A stretch of 64,000 bases of DNA. It comes from DATJLY01 sp963773665 (lineage in GTDB: Bacteria; Pseudomonadota; Alphaproteobacteria; ATCC43930; CGMCC-115725). The first letter of the stretch is position 1, and the number at the start of each line of letters is the position of its first letter. A program made the position numbers and the translations under genes. The stretch covers positions 62,001-126,000 of the forward strand of contig CAVZBZ010000002.1 in the NCBI GenBank assembly GCA_963773665.1, in the 5' to 3' direction. Of the stretch, positions 38,311-48,237 are shown one piece after another. The notes beneath the pieces were generated by a model that saw only the letters and a list, made by a program, of their open reading frames with translations, did not search any database and was not told the DNA's origin.

Positions 38311-39592
38311 ATGGTCACTCGGGAAGAGAATGAGGTGCTCACCAGGAGCGGGCCGGGCACGCCGATGGGCGATCTTCTGCGCCGCTATTGGATCCCCGCG
38401 CTACTGTCGAAGGAGTTACCCGCGTCTGATTGTCCGCCGGTGCGGGTGCAGCTTCTGGGCGAGCGGCTGGTCGCGTTCCGCGATAGCGCCGGACGGGTCG
38501 GACTCGTCGAGGAATTCTGTGCCCACCGCGGCGTCTCGCTGTGGTTCGGGCGGAACGAGGAGGGGGGACTGCGCTGCGCCTATCACGGCTGGAAATACGA
38601 CGTGACCGGACAATGCGTTCAACCTGCCGTCCGAGCCGGAAGAGAGCGGGATGCGCAAGCGCATCTGCCTCACCGCCTATCCCTGCATCGAACGGGGCGG
38701 CGCGATCTGGGCCTATATGGGACCGAAGGAATTGCAGCCGGAGGCGCCGGACCTCGAATGGATCGGCGTGCCCGACGAGAACCGCTATGTCTCTAAGCGG
38801 CTACAGGACTGCAACTGGCTTCAGGCGCTCGAGGGCGGCATCGATTCGAGCCACGTCGCTTTCCTGCACAGTGATCTCTATAGCGCCGCGGCGACCTCGA
38901 AGACGCTGCGGCTGAGCGCGCGCGACAAGACGCCCGTATTCGAGGTCGCGCCGTTCGATGGCGGCCTCCTCATCGGCGCGCGGCGCAACGCGGATGCGGG
39001 CAGGTATTATTGGCGTGTCACGCCGTTCATCATGCCGTTCCACACGCTGATTCCGCCGGGCACCTACTCGACGCTCGACGCGCATGCCTGGGTCCCGATC
39101 GACGACGAGCGCTGCTGGACCTGGAGCATCAGCTACCATCCGGACCGCGCGCTCACCAGAACAGAGCTTGCCGATTTCAAGGGTGGCGGTTGGATCCATG
39201 TGCGCTATGTCCCCGGCACCTTTATCCCCGAGGCCAACAAGTCAAACGACTATCACATCAGCCGCGAGGCCCAGGAAGCGGGGAAGAGCTTTAGCGGCAT
39301 CACCGGAGTCTCGATGCAGGACGCCTCGGTGCAGGAGAGCCAGGGACCGATCTTCGACCGCACGCGCGAGAATCTGGTCTCGACCGATAACGGCATCATC
39401 ATCGCTCGCCGCCTGCTGCTGCAGTCCGTGCGCGGCCTTGGCATGGGCAAGGCGCCGCCGGGCCTCGACGCTGCCGCACAGCGTGTTCGCGCGTGCACTG
39501 TCGAACTGCCGCGCGAGGTCGCCTTCAAGGACGGCGCGCGCGATCGCTTGTTCAGCCTCGACTACGCGGCACTCACCCTGGATACGGTTTGA
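38311..39592 (+). pseudogene. Rieske aromatic-ring-hydroxylating oxygenase, frameshifted
   Basis: The first frame (MVTREENEVLTRSGPGTPMG) holds the Rieske cluster ligands in FCAHRGVSLWFGR and LRCAYHGWKYDVTG. Near 38620 one extra base (GCGTTCAACC) shifts the frame; the second frame runs LPSEPEESGMRKRICLTAYP, EGGIDSSHVAFLHSDL (mononuclear iron His) and on to LDYAALTLDTV. Rejoined, it is about 426 residues, the size of phthalate-dioxygenase-type alpha subunits. It would hydroxylate or demethylate an aromatic ring using electrons from a ferredoxin reductase not present here. Confidence 0.85.
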
Positions 39593-39758
39593 CGCTTCGC
39601 CTCAACCTGTCCCTACCGAAAACGCCATCGGCCATGTCAGGGCGGAGCACCGCATGGACCGCAATTACCTCACCCTCGTCCACGGACTCGACCCCTCCGT
39701 GGCGCCAGGCGTTCAACTGGTCACGACCCTCGAGGCGGGCCAGCTCACTGGGCCAGCG

Positions 39759-39781
39759 CCTCACGCGGATATGATGGTCTA
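39759..39781. repeat. 23-bp direct repeat, copy 1
   Basis: CCTCACGCGGATATGATGGT plus CTA; it recurs at 40987-41009 with one mismatch. Read on the plus strand both copies end a frame with PHADMMV and a stop. The copies bracket the TRAP binding-protein gene. Confidence 0.7.
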
Positions 39782-40807
39782 GCGAGTCCGTTTCGCCACG
39801 TCGGCCACAAGCTTGTATGCCGCACTGAGCTCAGGTTTTTGTTGCGACACGTCCTCGGCGACGCTCGATAGCGTTGCCATCATCGCGGATTGTTCGTCGG
39901 GCGGGAGGCTTATTAGCTCGCCCCCTCTTTCGACCCATTGCTTGCGCGCCTCGTTGAAGTAATCGACCGCGATCGGATTGATCGTCACCGCTTCCTCGAA
40001 GGCCGCCTTGTTGACGATCTGCTGTAGGTCCGGCGATAGAGACTCGTACCATTTCTTACTGATCTCGACGATCAGGAAGATGTAGGGCTGGCCGGTCTCG
40101 GTAACGTATTTCGCCGCATCCTGATAATGCATGCTGGTGTAGACGGTGATGCCGGCGATCGAGCCGTCGATGGCACCTTGCTGGATGGCGGGAAGGACAT
40201 CGCCCAACGTCATCGCCACGGGGGTGACGCCGAGGCGCTCGAACGCCTTGGACTGAAATTCGGACGCGAAGATGCGGATTTTCTTGCCCTTCAAGTCGGC
40301 AAGATGGCGAATCGGACTCCTCGAGACGATGGCGGAAGGCAGCGCGACGAAGAGGCCCACGCCATGCAGCCCCTTACTGGCACCGAGCCCGAACATCAGC
40401 TTCTGCACGGTTGGATCGGCGGTGACGCGCTGCGCGTTCCTGATAGAACTGATGAGCCCTGGTGCGGACAGAATCTCGAAACGCTCGTCGACGCCGACGA
40501 AGAACTCGGGCGGCTCTATCGCGCATTGGATAGAGCCAAACTGCGTGCCTTCGATCTGTCGCGAAATTGAGCCGAGTTGGCTCGCCGGATAGACTTCAGC
40601 CTTGATGCGGCCGCCCGAATCCTTCTCCACTCGGGCTCCAAGTGTCTTGGCGTATTGGTGGAGCGCGTCGTTGATGGTGGGGATCGATATCTTCATGACC
40701 AAGGCTTTTTCGTCGGCTCCTTGGGCAGCTCCCAGCGTCAGAACACACGAGAATGCGAGCGCCGCGACGGCACCTGCGGCCCGTCCACGAAATCCAATCA
40801 ATTGCAT
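39779..40807 (-). CDS. TRAP transporter solute-binding protein (DctP family)
   Basis: A 342-residue periplasmic protein with signal peptide (MQLIGFRGRAAGAVAALAFS, cleavage near AAQGA). Typical DctP blocks are GGRIKAEVYPASQLGS, LADLKGKKIRIFASEFQSKA and DVLPAIQQGAIDGSIAGITV, with the Arg of KIRI that usually salt-bridges a carboxylate ligand. GGGAGG precedes ATG 40807. The membrane subunits DctQ and DctM are missing from this window, so it is an orphan or works with a distant permease. Ligands of relatives include organic and aromatic acids. Confidence 0.85.
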   Translation of the reverse strand: MQLIGFRGRAAGAVAALAFSCVLTLGAAQGADEKALVMKISIPTINDALHQYAKTLGARVEKDSGGRIKAEVYPASQLGSISRQIEGTQFGSIQCAIEPPEFFVGVDERFEILSAPGLISSIRNAQRVTADPTVQKLMFGLGASKGLHGVGLFVALPSAIVSRSPIRHLADLKGKKIRIFASEFQSKAFERLGVTPVAMTLGDVLPAIQQGAIDGSIAGITVYTSMHYQDAAKYVTETGQPYIFLIVEISKKWYESLSPDLQQIVNKAAFEEAVTINPIAVDYFNEARKQWVERGGELISLPPDEQSAMMATLSSVAEDVSQQKPELSAAYKLVADVAKRTR

Positions 40808-40986
40808 CTGATCCTCCCTGCCCGTGGCGAAATGCTACCGGATGCCTGGTTTGTGCGGCAACGGTTACTTCGGTGCTTTCCATCGCCGCGGTCGGCCCGG
40901 TTCCGTCAGTCCTTGCGGATATCAAAATAGACTCGCCAAACGAAAGGCTTCAGGACGTTGAGGCCAGCCACTTCAATCGGCTCACA

Positions 40987-41009
40987 CCTCACGCGGACAT
41001 GATGGTCTA
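40987..41009. repeat. 23-bp direct repeat, copy 2
   Basis: Matches 39759-39781 with one mismatch. It lies in a short plus-strand frame (ASHFNRLTPHADMMV then stop) that looks like the C-terminus of a deleted gene. Confidence 0.65.
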
Positions 41010-41148
41010 ACATTCGGGCCGCCCGAGACGCCGGTTGCCGTGTGCTCCTCGTGTCCGCCTTGCAGGAAGGCCAAGAGAGCGCGAATATTGATGCCAGATC
41101 GGGAGCCATCCGGGAAATCCCGGCTGAGGCTCAGCGTGGGAGGAAGGG

Positions 41149-41916
41149 ATGAGCGGACGGTTGGAGGGCCGCGTCGCGGTGATCACCGGCGGCGGCCATG
41201 GCATCGGCAAGGCCTATGCGCGTGGGCTCGCCGAGGAGGGCGCCAAGGTCGCGATCGCCGAGATCGACGGAGCGGCTTCGCGCGCGGTCGCCGGCTCTCT
41301 CGTCCAGCAAGGCTTCAAGGCGATCGCGATCGAGACCGACGTCTCGCAATGGAAGAGCGTCGAAGCGATGGCGCGCCGCACCGCGGACGAATGGGGCCGC
41401 ATCGACATCCTGATCAACAACGCGGCGATCTTCGCGACGGTGCCGATGTCGCGCGCGCCGTTTGACAAGATCGATCCGGAGGAATGGGACCGGATGATGG
41501 CGGTTAACGTCAAGGGCACGTGGCTCGCCTGCCGCGCGGTCGTGCCGTTCATGAAGAAGAATGGCTACGGCAAGATCGTCAATATCAGCTCCGGCACCGC
41601 GCTCAAGGGCAGCGCCAGCCGCATCCATTACGTGACCTCGAAGGCGGGCATTCTGGGCTTCACCCGGACGCTTGCGCGCGAGGTCGGCGGCTATGGCATC
41701 TGCGTCAATTGCATTGCGCCCGGCAGCACGCTCAGCGAGGAGAATCCGGACGAGGACGTGATCAAGATGCGCAATGCCGCGGTTGGGGAGCGCGCACTGC
41801 GGCGGGTGCAAAAGCCCGAGGATCTGGTGGGCGCGATCGTCTTCCTGGCGGCGCCCGAGAGCGACTTCATCACCGGCCAGACGCTCGTCGTCGATGGCGG
41901 CTCGTGCATGCATTGA
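41149..41916 (+). CDS. Short-chain dehydrogenase/reductase
   Basis: A 255-residue classical SDR behind GGGAGGAAGGG. It has TGGGHGIGKAYA (cofactor loop), an acidic AEIDG after the second strand (NAD preference), NNAA in ILINNAAIFA, the catalytic Ser in VNISSGTALKG, Tyr-Lys in IHYVTSKAGILG and the C-terminal FITGQTLVVDGGS. It is likely a dehydrogenase for a hydroxylated intermediate of the surrounding catabolic genes. The substrate is unknown. Confidence 0.88.
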   Translation: MSGRLEGRVAVITGGGHGIGKAYARGLAEEGAKVAIAEIDGAASRAVAGSLVQQGFKAIAIETDVSQWKSVEAMARRTADEWGRIDILINNAAIFATVPMSRAPFDKIDPEEWDRMMAVNVKGTWLACRAVVPFMKKNGYGKIVNISSGTALKGSASRIHYVTSKAGILGFTRTLAREVGGYGICVNCIAPGSTLSEENPDEDVIKMRNAAVGERALRRVQKPEDLVGAIVFLAAPESDFITGQTLVVDGGSCMH

Positions 41917-42156
41917 GCGATGGCAGCGACACCGCAGTACGAGGCTCTGGCACTGCGATCGGCCCGGGCGATCGCGAGGGACTCGGCCTGCCGTCGTCGC
42001 CGCCGCTCATCGATCGACAGGCCGTTGATCGCCCGCTCGGTGGGGGCGGCCGCATCGTCGGCGGCACGAGTTCAAGGAAGTGACCGACGCCATACGACGA
42101 CTTGACCGTTCGTCAATCTCCGATTGGCGCTCGGACCACAGATCGCCAAAGTCTTA

Positions 42157-45100
42157 TCAGCTGACCGGAGCGGCGACGGCGGCATGTGCTGGGACCACCT
42201 TTCCAGCGCGCAGCAGCGCGGTCACCTCAGGTACGGGCAGCGGCTTGGCGAAGTAGAAGCCCTGTACCTGGGAGCAGCTCCAGGATCTGACAAGCTCGAG
42301 TTGCGCCGTGGTCTCCACGCCTTCCACTACGACGACGAGGCCGAGTTCGTGTGCCATGCGGATGGCCGCCCGCATGATCGTCGCGTTGTGTGGTTTCGTC
42401 GGCAGATCGAGGATGAAATTCTGCGCGATCTTGATGCGGTCAACCGGGAAGCGGCTGAGATACTCGAGCGACGAATACCCATTCCCGAAATCATCGATCG
42501 CGAGTTTGAGGCCCTTTTCGCGGAGCCGGAACAAGACGTCGTTATGTTCCTGCGATGCTTCCATGAGGACGCTTTCCGTGAGCTCGAACTCGAGACGCTC
42601 CGGCGGCAAAGCCGTTTCTGCCAACGCCGCCTCGATGTCCTTCTCCAGCTCAAGCGGGGCCTTGAACTGCAGCCCCGATAGGTTCACCCCGATCAGCGGC
42701 GGCGCAATGCCCGAAATAAGCCATTCCTTCATCTGCCGGCAGGCCTCATGCAGCACCCAATGCCCGAGCGCCACGATCAAGCCACTCTTCTCCGCCACCG
42801 GAATGAATTCCCCGGGCCCAATAAGGCCCCGTTTTGGATGACGCCAGCGCGCCAACGCTTCGACACCGACGATGCGGCCGGTGTCGATGTCGACCTGGGG
42901 CTGGTAGACGAGAAAGAGCTGGCCCGCGGTGATGGCTTCGCGAAGGTCGGCACCCATGGTGACCCGCGTGCGGACCTCCGTGTCCATGGCGTCGGTGAAG
43001 AACCGGTACGTCCCCCGGCCTTCCGATTTCGCCCGATACAGCGCCACATCGGCATGGGACAGTAGTATCTCGGCGTCCGGCGAATCCGGCCCGAACACCG
43101 CGATGCCTACGCTCGTGCCGCACCGAATCCGGTTACCCCAAAGGAGAAAGGGCTCGTTGATCGCCTTCAACAGCTTGTCCGCGAGAACGGCCGCTTCTGC
43201 CGGCTCCCGAATGTCGACCTCGATGACGGCAAACTCGTCACCGCCGAACCGGGAAACTGTGTCCGTCTCACGAATGCACGCCCGAAGCCGCTCGGCCACT
43301 GCCTGAAGCAAAAGATCGCCGATAGGATGCCCGAGTGTGTCGTTGACGTTCCTTGAAATGGTCGAGATCGAGATAGAGAACCGCGAAACTTCCGGCACCC
43401 CGGCGCGCCCGGGCGACCGCCTGTTGCAGCGCCTCGACAAAGACGCCCCGGTTTGCCAAGCCCGTCAGAATATCGTGGCGGGCCATCCGCTTGATCTGCT
43501 CGTCCGCCCGTTTGCGCTCGGTAATATCGCGCAGAATGCCGACCGCATAGCGTTCTGAACCGAGCGTCATCGCATTGACCGCCAATTCTATTGGAATTTC
43601 GACGCCATCTTTTCTTATCGCCGTCAGCTCCTGTGTTTTGCCCAGAACGGGACCCTGCCCGGTGATCGCAAACTCCTTCATGCCTTGCGCGGCTTTGTTC
43701 CGAAAGCGCTGCGGCGTCAGCCAATCATGGATTGACTTTCCCATCGCCTCGTCCGCCGAGAACCCAAGCGTTCGTTCGGCCGCATGATTCCAATAACGCA
43801 CCCTGGCCTCGGCATCGATCATGATGACGGCGTCTAAGGCCGTCTCGCTCACCGCACGGAAGCGCTCTTCGCTACTCCGCAGCGAAACCTGCGCGCGATT
43901 GCGCTGGATGACGATACCGATGATTTCGGCGAAGGTTCCCAGCACATCGATCTCGGATTCCGTCCACTCGCGCTCGGACTTGCAGTCGTCGATGCCGATG
44001 GTGCCCCAAATCCGGCCGCCCACCAATATCGGCATCAGCAACATTGACTTGTTTTGCAGCGTCTCGAGTAGCCGCCGAATTGGCGCTTCGGCGGTGCGGG
44101 CGTGGGCGATGATCGGCTTGCCCTCGCTCAGCGGCGTAAGCCAGGCGTCGAGAGCCTCAGGCGCGTCCGGCGTGCTGGCCAGGAGCATGGCTTGGTCCAT
44201 TCGCACGGCAAGACCCGCGGCCTGCCAGGAATAGCGGAGAGTTGGCGGCGCATTCAGGTCGAAGACATTTTCGAGCACCAAGACGCGCTCCACGTTGATT
44301 GCTTCACCGACGGTCTTGAGAGCCTTGGACATTCCTGCCCCAATCGACTCTTCGGCGATCAGCTCTCGGGTCCCGACCGTCACGGCATGCAGGATCTGAT
44401 CGCGATAGGCCAAGTCTTCCGTCGCGTGCTTGCGCTCGGAGATGTCACGGACGATCGCCAGGATGAACGTCCTTTCGCCAATAAGCGCGTGGCGCACAGA
44501 AACTTCAGCCCAGAAAAGATGCCCGTCCTTTGCTTTGCTGTGCCATTCGAACGTCTGCGGTCCATCAATGCGAGCCTTCTCGAGCCACCTGAAGGCATCG
44601 TTCTGCGTATACGGCGGAATACCGGACGACCGTAGCTCGATTGCCCCGCCGACGATCTCGTCGTGTGAATAACCGAACATGTCGCAACCCGGCGGATTGA
44701 CCTCGACTAACCTTCCCGTATCCGGGTCGGAAATGAAGATTCCGTCGCTGACCGAGGCGAAAATCGTGCGGAAGCGCGCTTCGCTCGCCCGCAGCGCATC
44801 CCCGGCCCGCTTGCGCTCCGTAATGTCTCGCGCCGCCGACATAAGGACGTCATGCCCGTCGAACTGCGCCGGTCGCAGCGAGACCTCAATCCAAAATTGA
44901 TGGCCGTCCTTGGCCTTACAAAGCCATTCGAAAAGGACTGCTTGTCCTGAAGCCGCGCGCTTCAGCAGCGAAGCCGCATCCTCGATCCCATAGGGAGAAG
45001 CGCCAGCCGAAAGGTCTGCCAAATCGAGCTGGAGAAGCTCCTCGCGCGGATAGCCGAACATCTCGCACAGGCGCGGGTTGACGTTGATGAATGCCCCTGT

Positions 45101-46708
45101 ATTCGCATCGTGAACGATGATGCCGTCGTTGACGGAATCGAAAATCGTGTGGAAGCGCTGTTCGCTTTCTCGCAGACGCCTCTCAGCCTCGCGCTGCTCA
45201 GTCACGTCAACTCCGGCGACGAGAAGATAAGGATGCCCTTCGTTCGTAATTATTCGGCCGCTGAAGCGAATGTCGCGCACATCGCTACTTTTCGTCGGTA
45301 CGCCGACCACGACATCCGCAAACCCGCGACTAAACGCCTCCTGCATTTTTACTCGCGCGATGTCGCGATCTTTCTCCGCGACGATCGAAATCGCGTCCAA
45401 TCCCAGGAGTTGGTCATCGGACAGGCCGATCAGGGCCGGGAAGGTCTCATTCCAGCGACGAAGGCAGCCGCGCTCGTCGATCAAAATGAAGAAGCACGGC
45501 AAACTGCCGATCAATGCGGTCAAGAAATCCCGCTCCTGTGTCAGTGCGCTCTCGGCCTTTTTGCGGTCAGTGATGTCGCGTGCCGTGGAGAGGAGGTACT
45601 CGGCGCCGCCATATGTGCCGCGCCCCATCGAAAGCTCGATCCACACGACGCGACCGTCCTTGGTCCTGCACGGCCAGTCGAAGACCTGCGCGCTTCCCGA
45701 CGCGGCATTTTGCAAGAGTGGCGCCAGAGCCGACCGGCTGTAGGGCGGCTGGCCTGATGAGAGCACGGCGAGATCGAGCCTGAGCATCTCGCTCCGGCTG
45801 TAGCCGAAAATGTCGCAGACGCGTTGATTGACGTCCACGAAGGAGCCGGTGGCGATATCTTGGACGATGAACGCCTCCTTGGCCGACAAAACGAAGAGGC
45901 GATAAATGTTGATCAGCAGGCCGACGAGCACGCAGACATACGAGGCCAGTCTGAGAAGATGAGTTGCATCGTAGATCGTGTCATTAAGCTGGCTAGAAGA
46001 CGACATGAAGATCGCCTGGCTCATGACGTTCACGATGAGGGCGAGGACGAGGCAGTGCTCGAAGGTATCGCGCCGCCAGTGGCCCTTGCGCAAATAGCCG
46101 GCGAGCGCGATGGCAAAGAACGCGGCCGGAAGAAACTCCGGCGGCAGGGGAAAAATCAATGCCGGTCGATACCCGACCGGCAGGGGCACCAGCGTGAAGA
46201 ACAGAAAACTCGCAAGCGTCGCCGTGCCAACGATCGCGAAGACAAGCTTTTCGTCGATTAAGCCGCCTTTACCCAGTCTTTCCCCGCGTTTCCAGAACAG
46301 CCAGCTCAGGTACAGAACCACTGACAGGAATATCTCCGACGCGAACCCGCTCCACGGCACGAGCGACGGAGGGGGCGACAGGAATATGCTCGCAAAGTAA
46401 TTCGAAGAGACGATGGCATGGTAGCCATGGAGGAAGGCTGCTCCGAGAAAGCCGCTGCCGATGAACAGGAACGTGTTGTCTTTTTGACTGTAGAAACGCA
46501 TCAGCGCGATGATGCCGATAGTCGCCGTGAGAAGCGTGCTCGCCACCTCCATCAGTGTGTGAAGCTCGACGCTTCCCCGCCATGTCGAACTCCGCACGAG
46601 CCAGAAGCCCGCAAACGGCAGCACGAACGTTGCCACGTAGCTTGCTTGCTTCCGGCGAGCGGTCGAACGCGGGCTCGTGGCGCAAGCAGGCGCCGCACGC
46701 GTCATCAT
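42157..46708 (-). pseudogene. MASE3-PAS-GAF-GGDEF-EAL signalling protein, frameshifted
   Basis: A c-di-GMP signalling protein of about 1517 residues if rejoined. Eight or so membrane helices (MASE3-like) come first, then four PAS domains (about 285-780), a GAF (about 790-945), a fifth PAS and a GGDEF domain starting DILTGLANRGVFVEALQQAV. Near 43351 one extra G in AAGGAACGTC breaks HFK-NVNDTLGH. The second frame has an intact SRFGGDEFAV (cyclase site), then EAL with VEALARWRHPKRGL, LAIDDFGNGYSSLEYLSRFP and VVVEGVET, so both synthesis and hydrolysis look possible. ATG 46708 is preferred over 46741 because it fits the FNR-type box upstream and has AGGG before it. Confidence 0.85.
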
Positions 46709-46764
46709 GGTTTCCCTGTTGTTCGTCACAGGGACAAACATGCAGCGCGGCGCGGCCCGCTATA

Positions 46765-46778
46765 TTGATTCAAATCAA
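46765..46778 (-). promoter_or_regulatory. Perfect FNR/FixK-type operator of the sensor gene
   Basis: TTGATTCAAATCAA, exact match. A class II start would fall near 46730, leaving a 22-base leader before ATG 46708. Confidence 0.7.
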
Positions 46779-47101
46779 AATAATTTAGGGAAACGGTTGC
46801 AGCTCAGGAGTGTGATGCCTGCCTCGATAGTGGCTGCGTAATGCGGTCTTTGCTGATGAAGTCCATTACACACGATCAAATCGCGAAATTCGTCGGAACC
46901 AGAATATGATTTATCTAATTGTAATAACGTATATTATAATATTAGGATTGATTATTATCAAACTCTATGGCCTTCTACGATCGCTCCATATACGATGTTT
47001 CTACTGGCGATACGGTTCTGGTGGGCGTCGCCAGTGTGAGAGACCTCATGCTCCCGCAAGAGGCGTCGCACGCACTCCCGCCCGGATGCTGAGGAGCTTT
47101 C
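46779..47101. other. AT-rich divergent control region
   Basis: About 320 bp between the sensor gene and the 88-residue gene, with a strongly AT-rich centre (46905-46965) that stands out from the high-GC surroundings. It contains the box at 46948. A frame starting MIYLIVITYIIILGLIIIKL is open here but is probably a by-product of base composition. Confidence 0.5.
46948..46961 (+). promoter_or_regulatory. Perfect FNR/FixK-type operator
   Basis: TTGATTATTATCAA, exact match, 140 bp upstream of the start at 47102 and 177 bp from the sensor's box. It could serve the small gene or act at a distance on the sensor. Confidence 0.6.
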
Positions 47102-47368
47102 ATGCCAACGCCTGCGGAATTGCGTCACAAATCGCGCCGCTTCCTGGAGGCGGCAAAGAAAGAGCCCAAGGTGCATTTGAAGCGCGCGTTGGCCATTCAG
47201 GCGCTCGCATCGGCTCAACTGGCGGAGATGATCGAGCGCAAGCAGGCCGAGAGCGGAGGGATCGTGCGAAAGGCCGAAGGGATTCTTTTGCAGGTTGCGG
47301 GTGGCGTCGGACGTTTGCGGCGATATTCACGCTCCGGCTTGGATCTGATTTCGCGAGTCCGCCCGTAA
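47102..47368 (+). CDS. Small helical protein of unknown function
   Basis: An 88-residue, very basic, Ala-rich protein with AGGAG seven bases before ATG 47102. It starts MPTPAELRHKSRRFLEAAKK and continues with LKRALAIQALASAQLAEMIE, predicted as two long helices, then a less ordered C-terminus. There is no signal peptide or membrane segment. The family is not recognised; the helices suggest a cytoplasmic stress or adaptor protein, but no function is claimed. It is preceded by a perfect FNR-type box. Confidence 0.6.
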   Translation: MPTPAELRHKSRRFLEAAKKEPKVHLKRALAIQALASAQLAEMIERKQAESGGIVRKAEGILLQVAGGVGRLRRYSRSGLDLISRVRP

Positions 47369-47738
47369 AATGCAAATGCCCGTCGGATTCGCGATGGGGC
47401 TAGTTTTCGATTTTAATCAAATATCGTGGGAAGCTTGGACGACTAACTTCGAGGCTAACGAGAAGGACCCGCCTCGAATGCGCGTGGAACCCGACCAGCT
47501 TTACCAATCTTTGCCAACGCGCGCTGTCGCTCCGCGCTGCCTGCGGCGCCGAGCGGTCGTTTCGCCCGTACAAGTGAAGCGAGGCCCTGACGGAAGGGGA
47601 CGCGAGCGCGTTGCTGCACCGCAAGCGCATCGTTCAGGGCGACGGCGAAGTGCCCGCCGTGCCGGCACAGGGCGCGGCCTGATCCAGATTCCGAACAAAA
47701 TATAATATATTTTTTCTATTACCAATTCTTATGCCTAG
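47369..47738 (+). other. Region with a decayed frame and an imperfect FNR-like box
   Basis: TCGATTTTAATCAA at 47407-47420 is one mismatch from the operator consensus. From about 47470 to 47682 the plus strand reads SFTNLCQRALSLRAACGAER, FRPYK, a TGA at 47575, then SEALTEGDASALLHRKRIVQ and a TGA. Codon use looks coding, so this may be a pseudogene; the family is not recognised. Confidence 0.3.
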
Positions 47739-47752
47739 TTGATATAAATCAA
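47739..47752 (+). promoter_or_regulatory. Perfect FNR/FixK-type operator
   Basis: TTGATATAAATCAA, exact match. A class II start would fall near 47787, 21 bases before the ATG of the 47-residue membrane peptide at 47808. Confidence 0.65.
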
Positions 47753-47807
47753 ATTCTATCGCAGGCTTTGGGCCTTACAGTGGTTGAGATTGCGGGGAGG
47801 GTTCCCG

Positions 47808-47951
47808 ATGCCTCAATCGAGACGCCCGGCCGTTCGGATCGGCCCAATTTCGCTCGATGGCGTCCTGTCGCTGCGCGCCGCGCTCTTCGCCTGGACCGCC
47901 GCATCGACCCTTTTGTGGGCGGCAGTGCTGTTGATCCTCAGGCTTTTCTAG
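47808..47951 (+). CDS. Small single-helix membrane protein
   Basis: A 47-residue frame with GGGAGG seven bases before ATG 47808. A basic N-terminus (MPQSRRPAVRIGP) leads to one membrane helix (ALFAWTAASTLLWAAVLLIL) and the stop. Correct spacing from ribosome site and operator makes it a credible small gene. Function unknown; its place at the head of the pilus region could mean a role at the membrane, which is only a guess. Confidence 0.5.
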   Translation: MPQSRRPAVRIGPISLDGVLSLRAALFAWTAASTLLWAAVLLILRLF

Positions 47952-47981
47952 GCGGCACGCGAGGGAATGGTGCGGAGCCTA

Positions 47982-48110
47982 ATGTCCGGCGGCGAACAGG
48001 AGCGCCTCGAGGCAGTCATCGAGGTTGCGAACGACGCGCTCGTCATCATCGATGAGCGCGGGGTCACCGATATACTGGCCGCGCGCGCGGGACGAGCGCA
48101 TGCTGTCTGA
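47982..48110 (+). pseudogene. Start of a PAS-domain protein, truncated
   Basis: ATG 47982 behind GGAG gives MSGGEQERLEAVIEVANDAL, then VIIDERGV, the first helix and strand of a PAS domain. The frame then degenerates and stops at 48110. It appears to be the 5' end of a sensor gene whose remainder was deleted when the tadG-like gene came to lie downstream. Confidence 0.45.
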
Positions 48111-48237
48111 TATTGTCGCCGCGATGACGTGTGCGGTCGATGGCCGCGATCCGCATGCCGCCATCAATCAGACCAGGTCGCTGCGCTCGCACGCGGAAGC
48201 GGGCCCCAGGGGCGCAAGTTCGCCGAGGAGCAGCTCC

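Noticed and set aside
46906..47403. A 165-codon plus-strand frame starting MIYLIVITYIIILGLIIIKL
   Set aside because: The hydrophobic start is a product of the AT-rich control island, and the remainder is an out-of-frame reading of the 88-residue gene at 47102 with no family resemblance.
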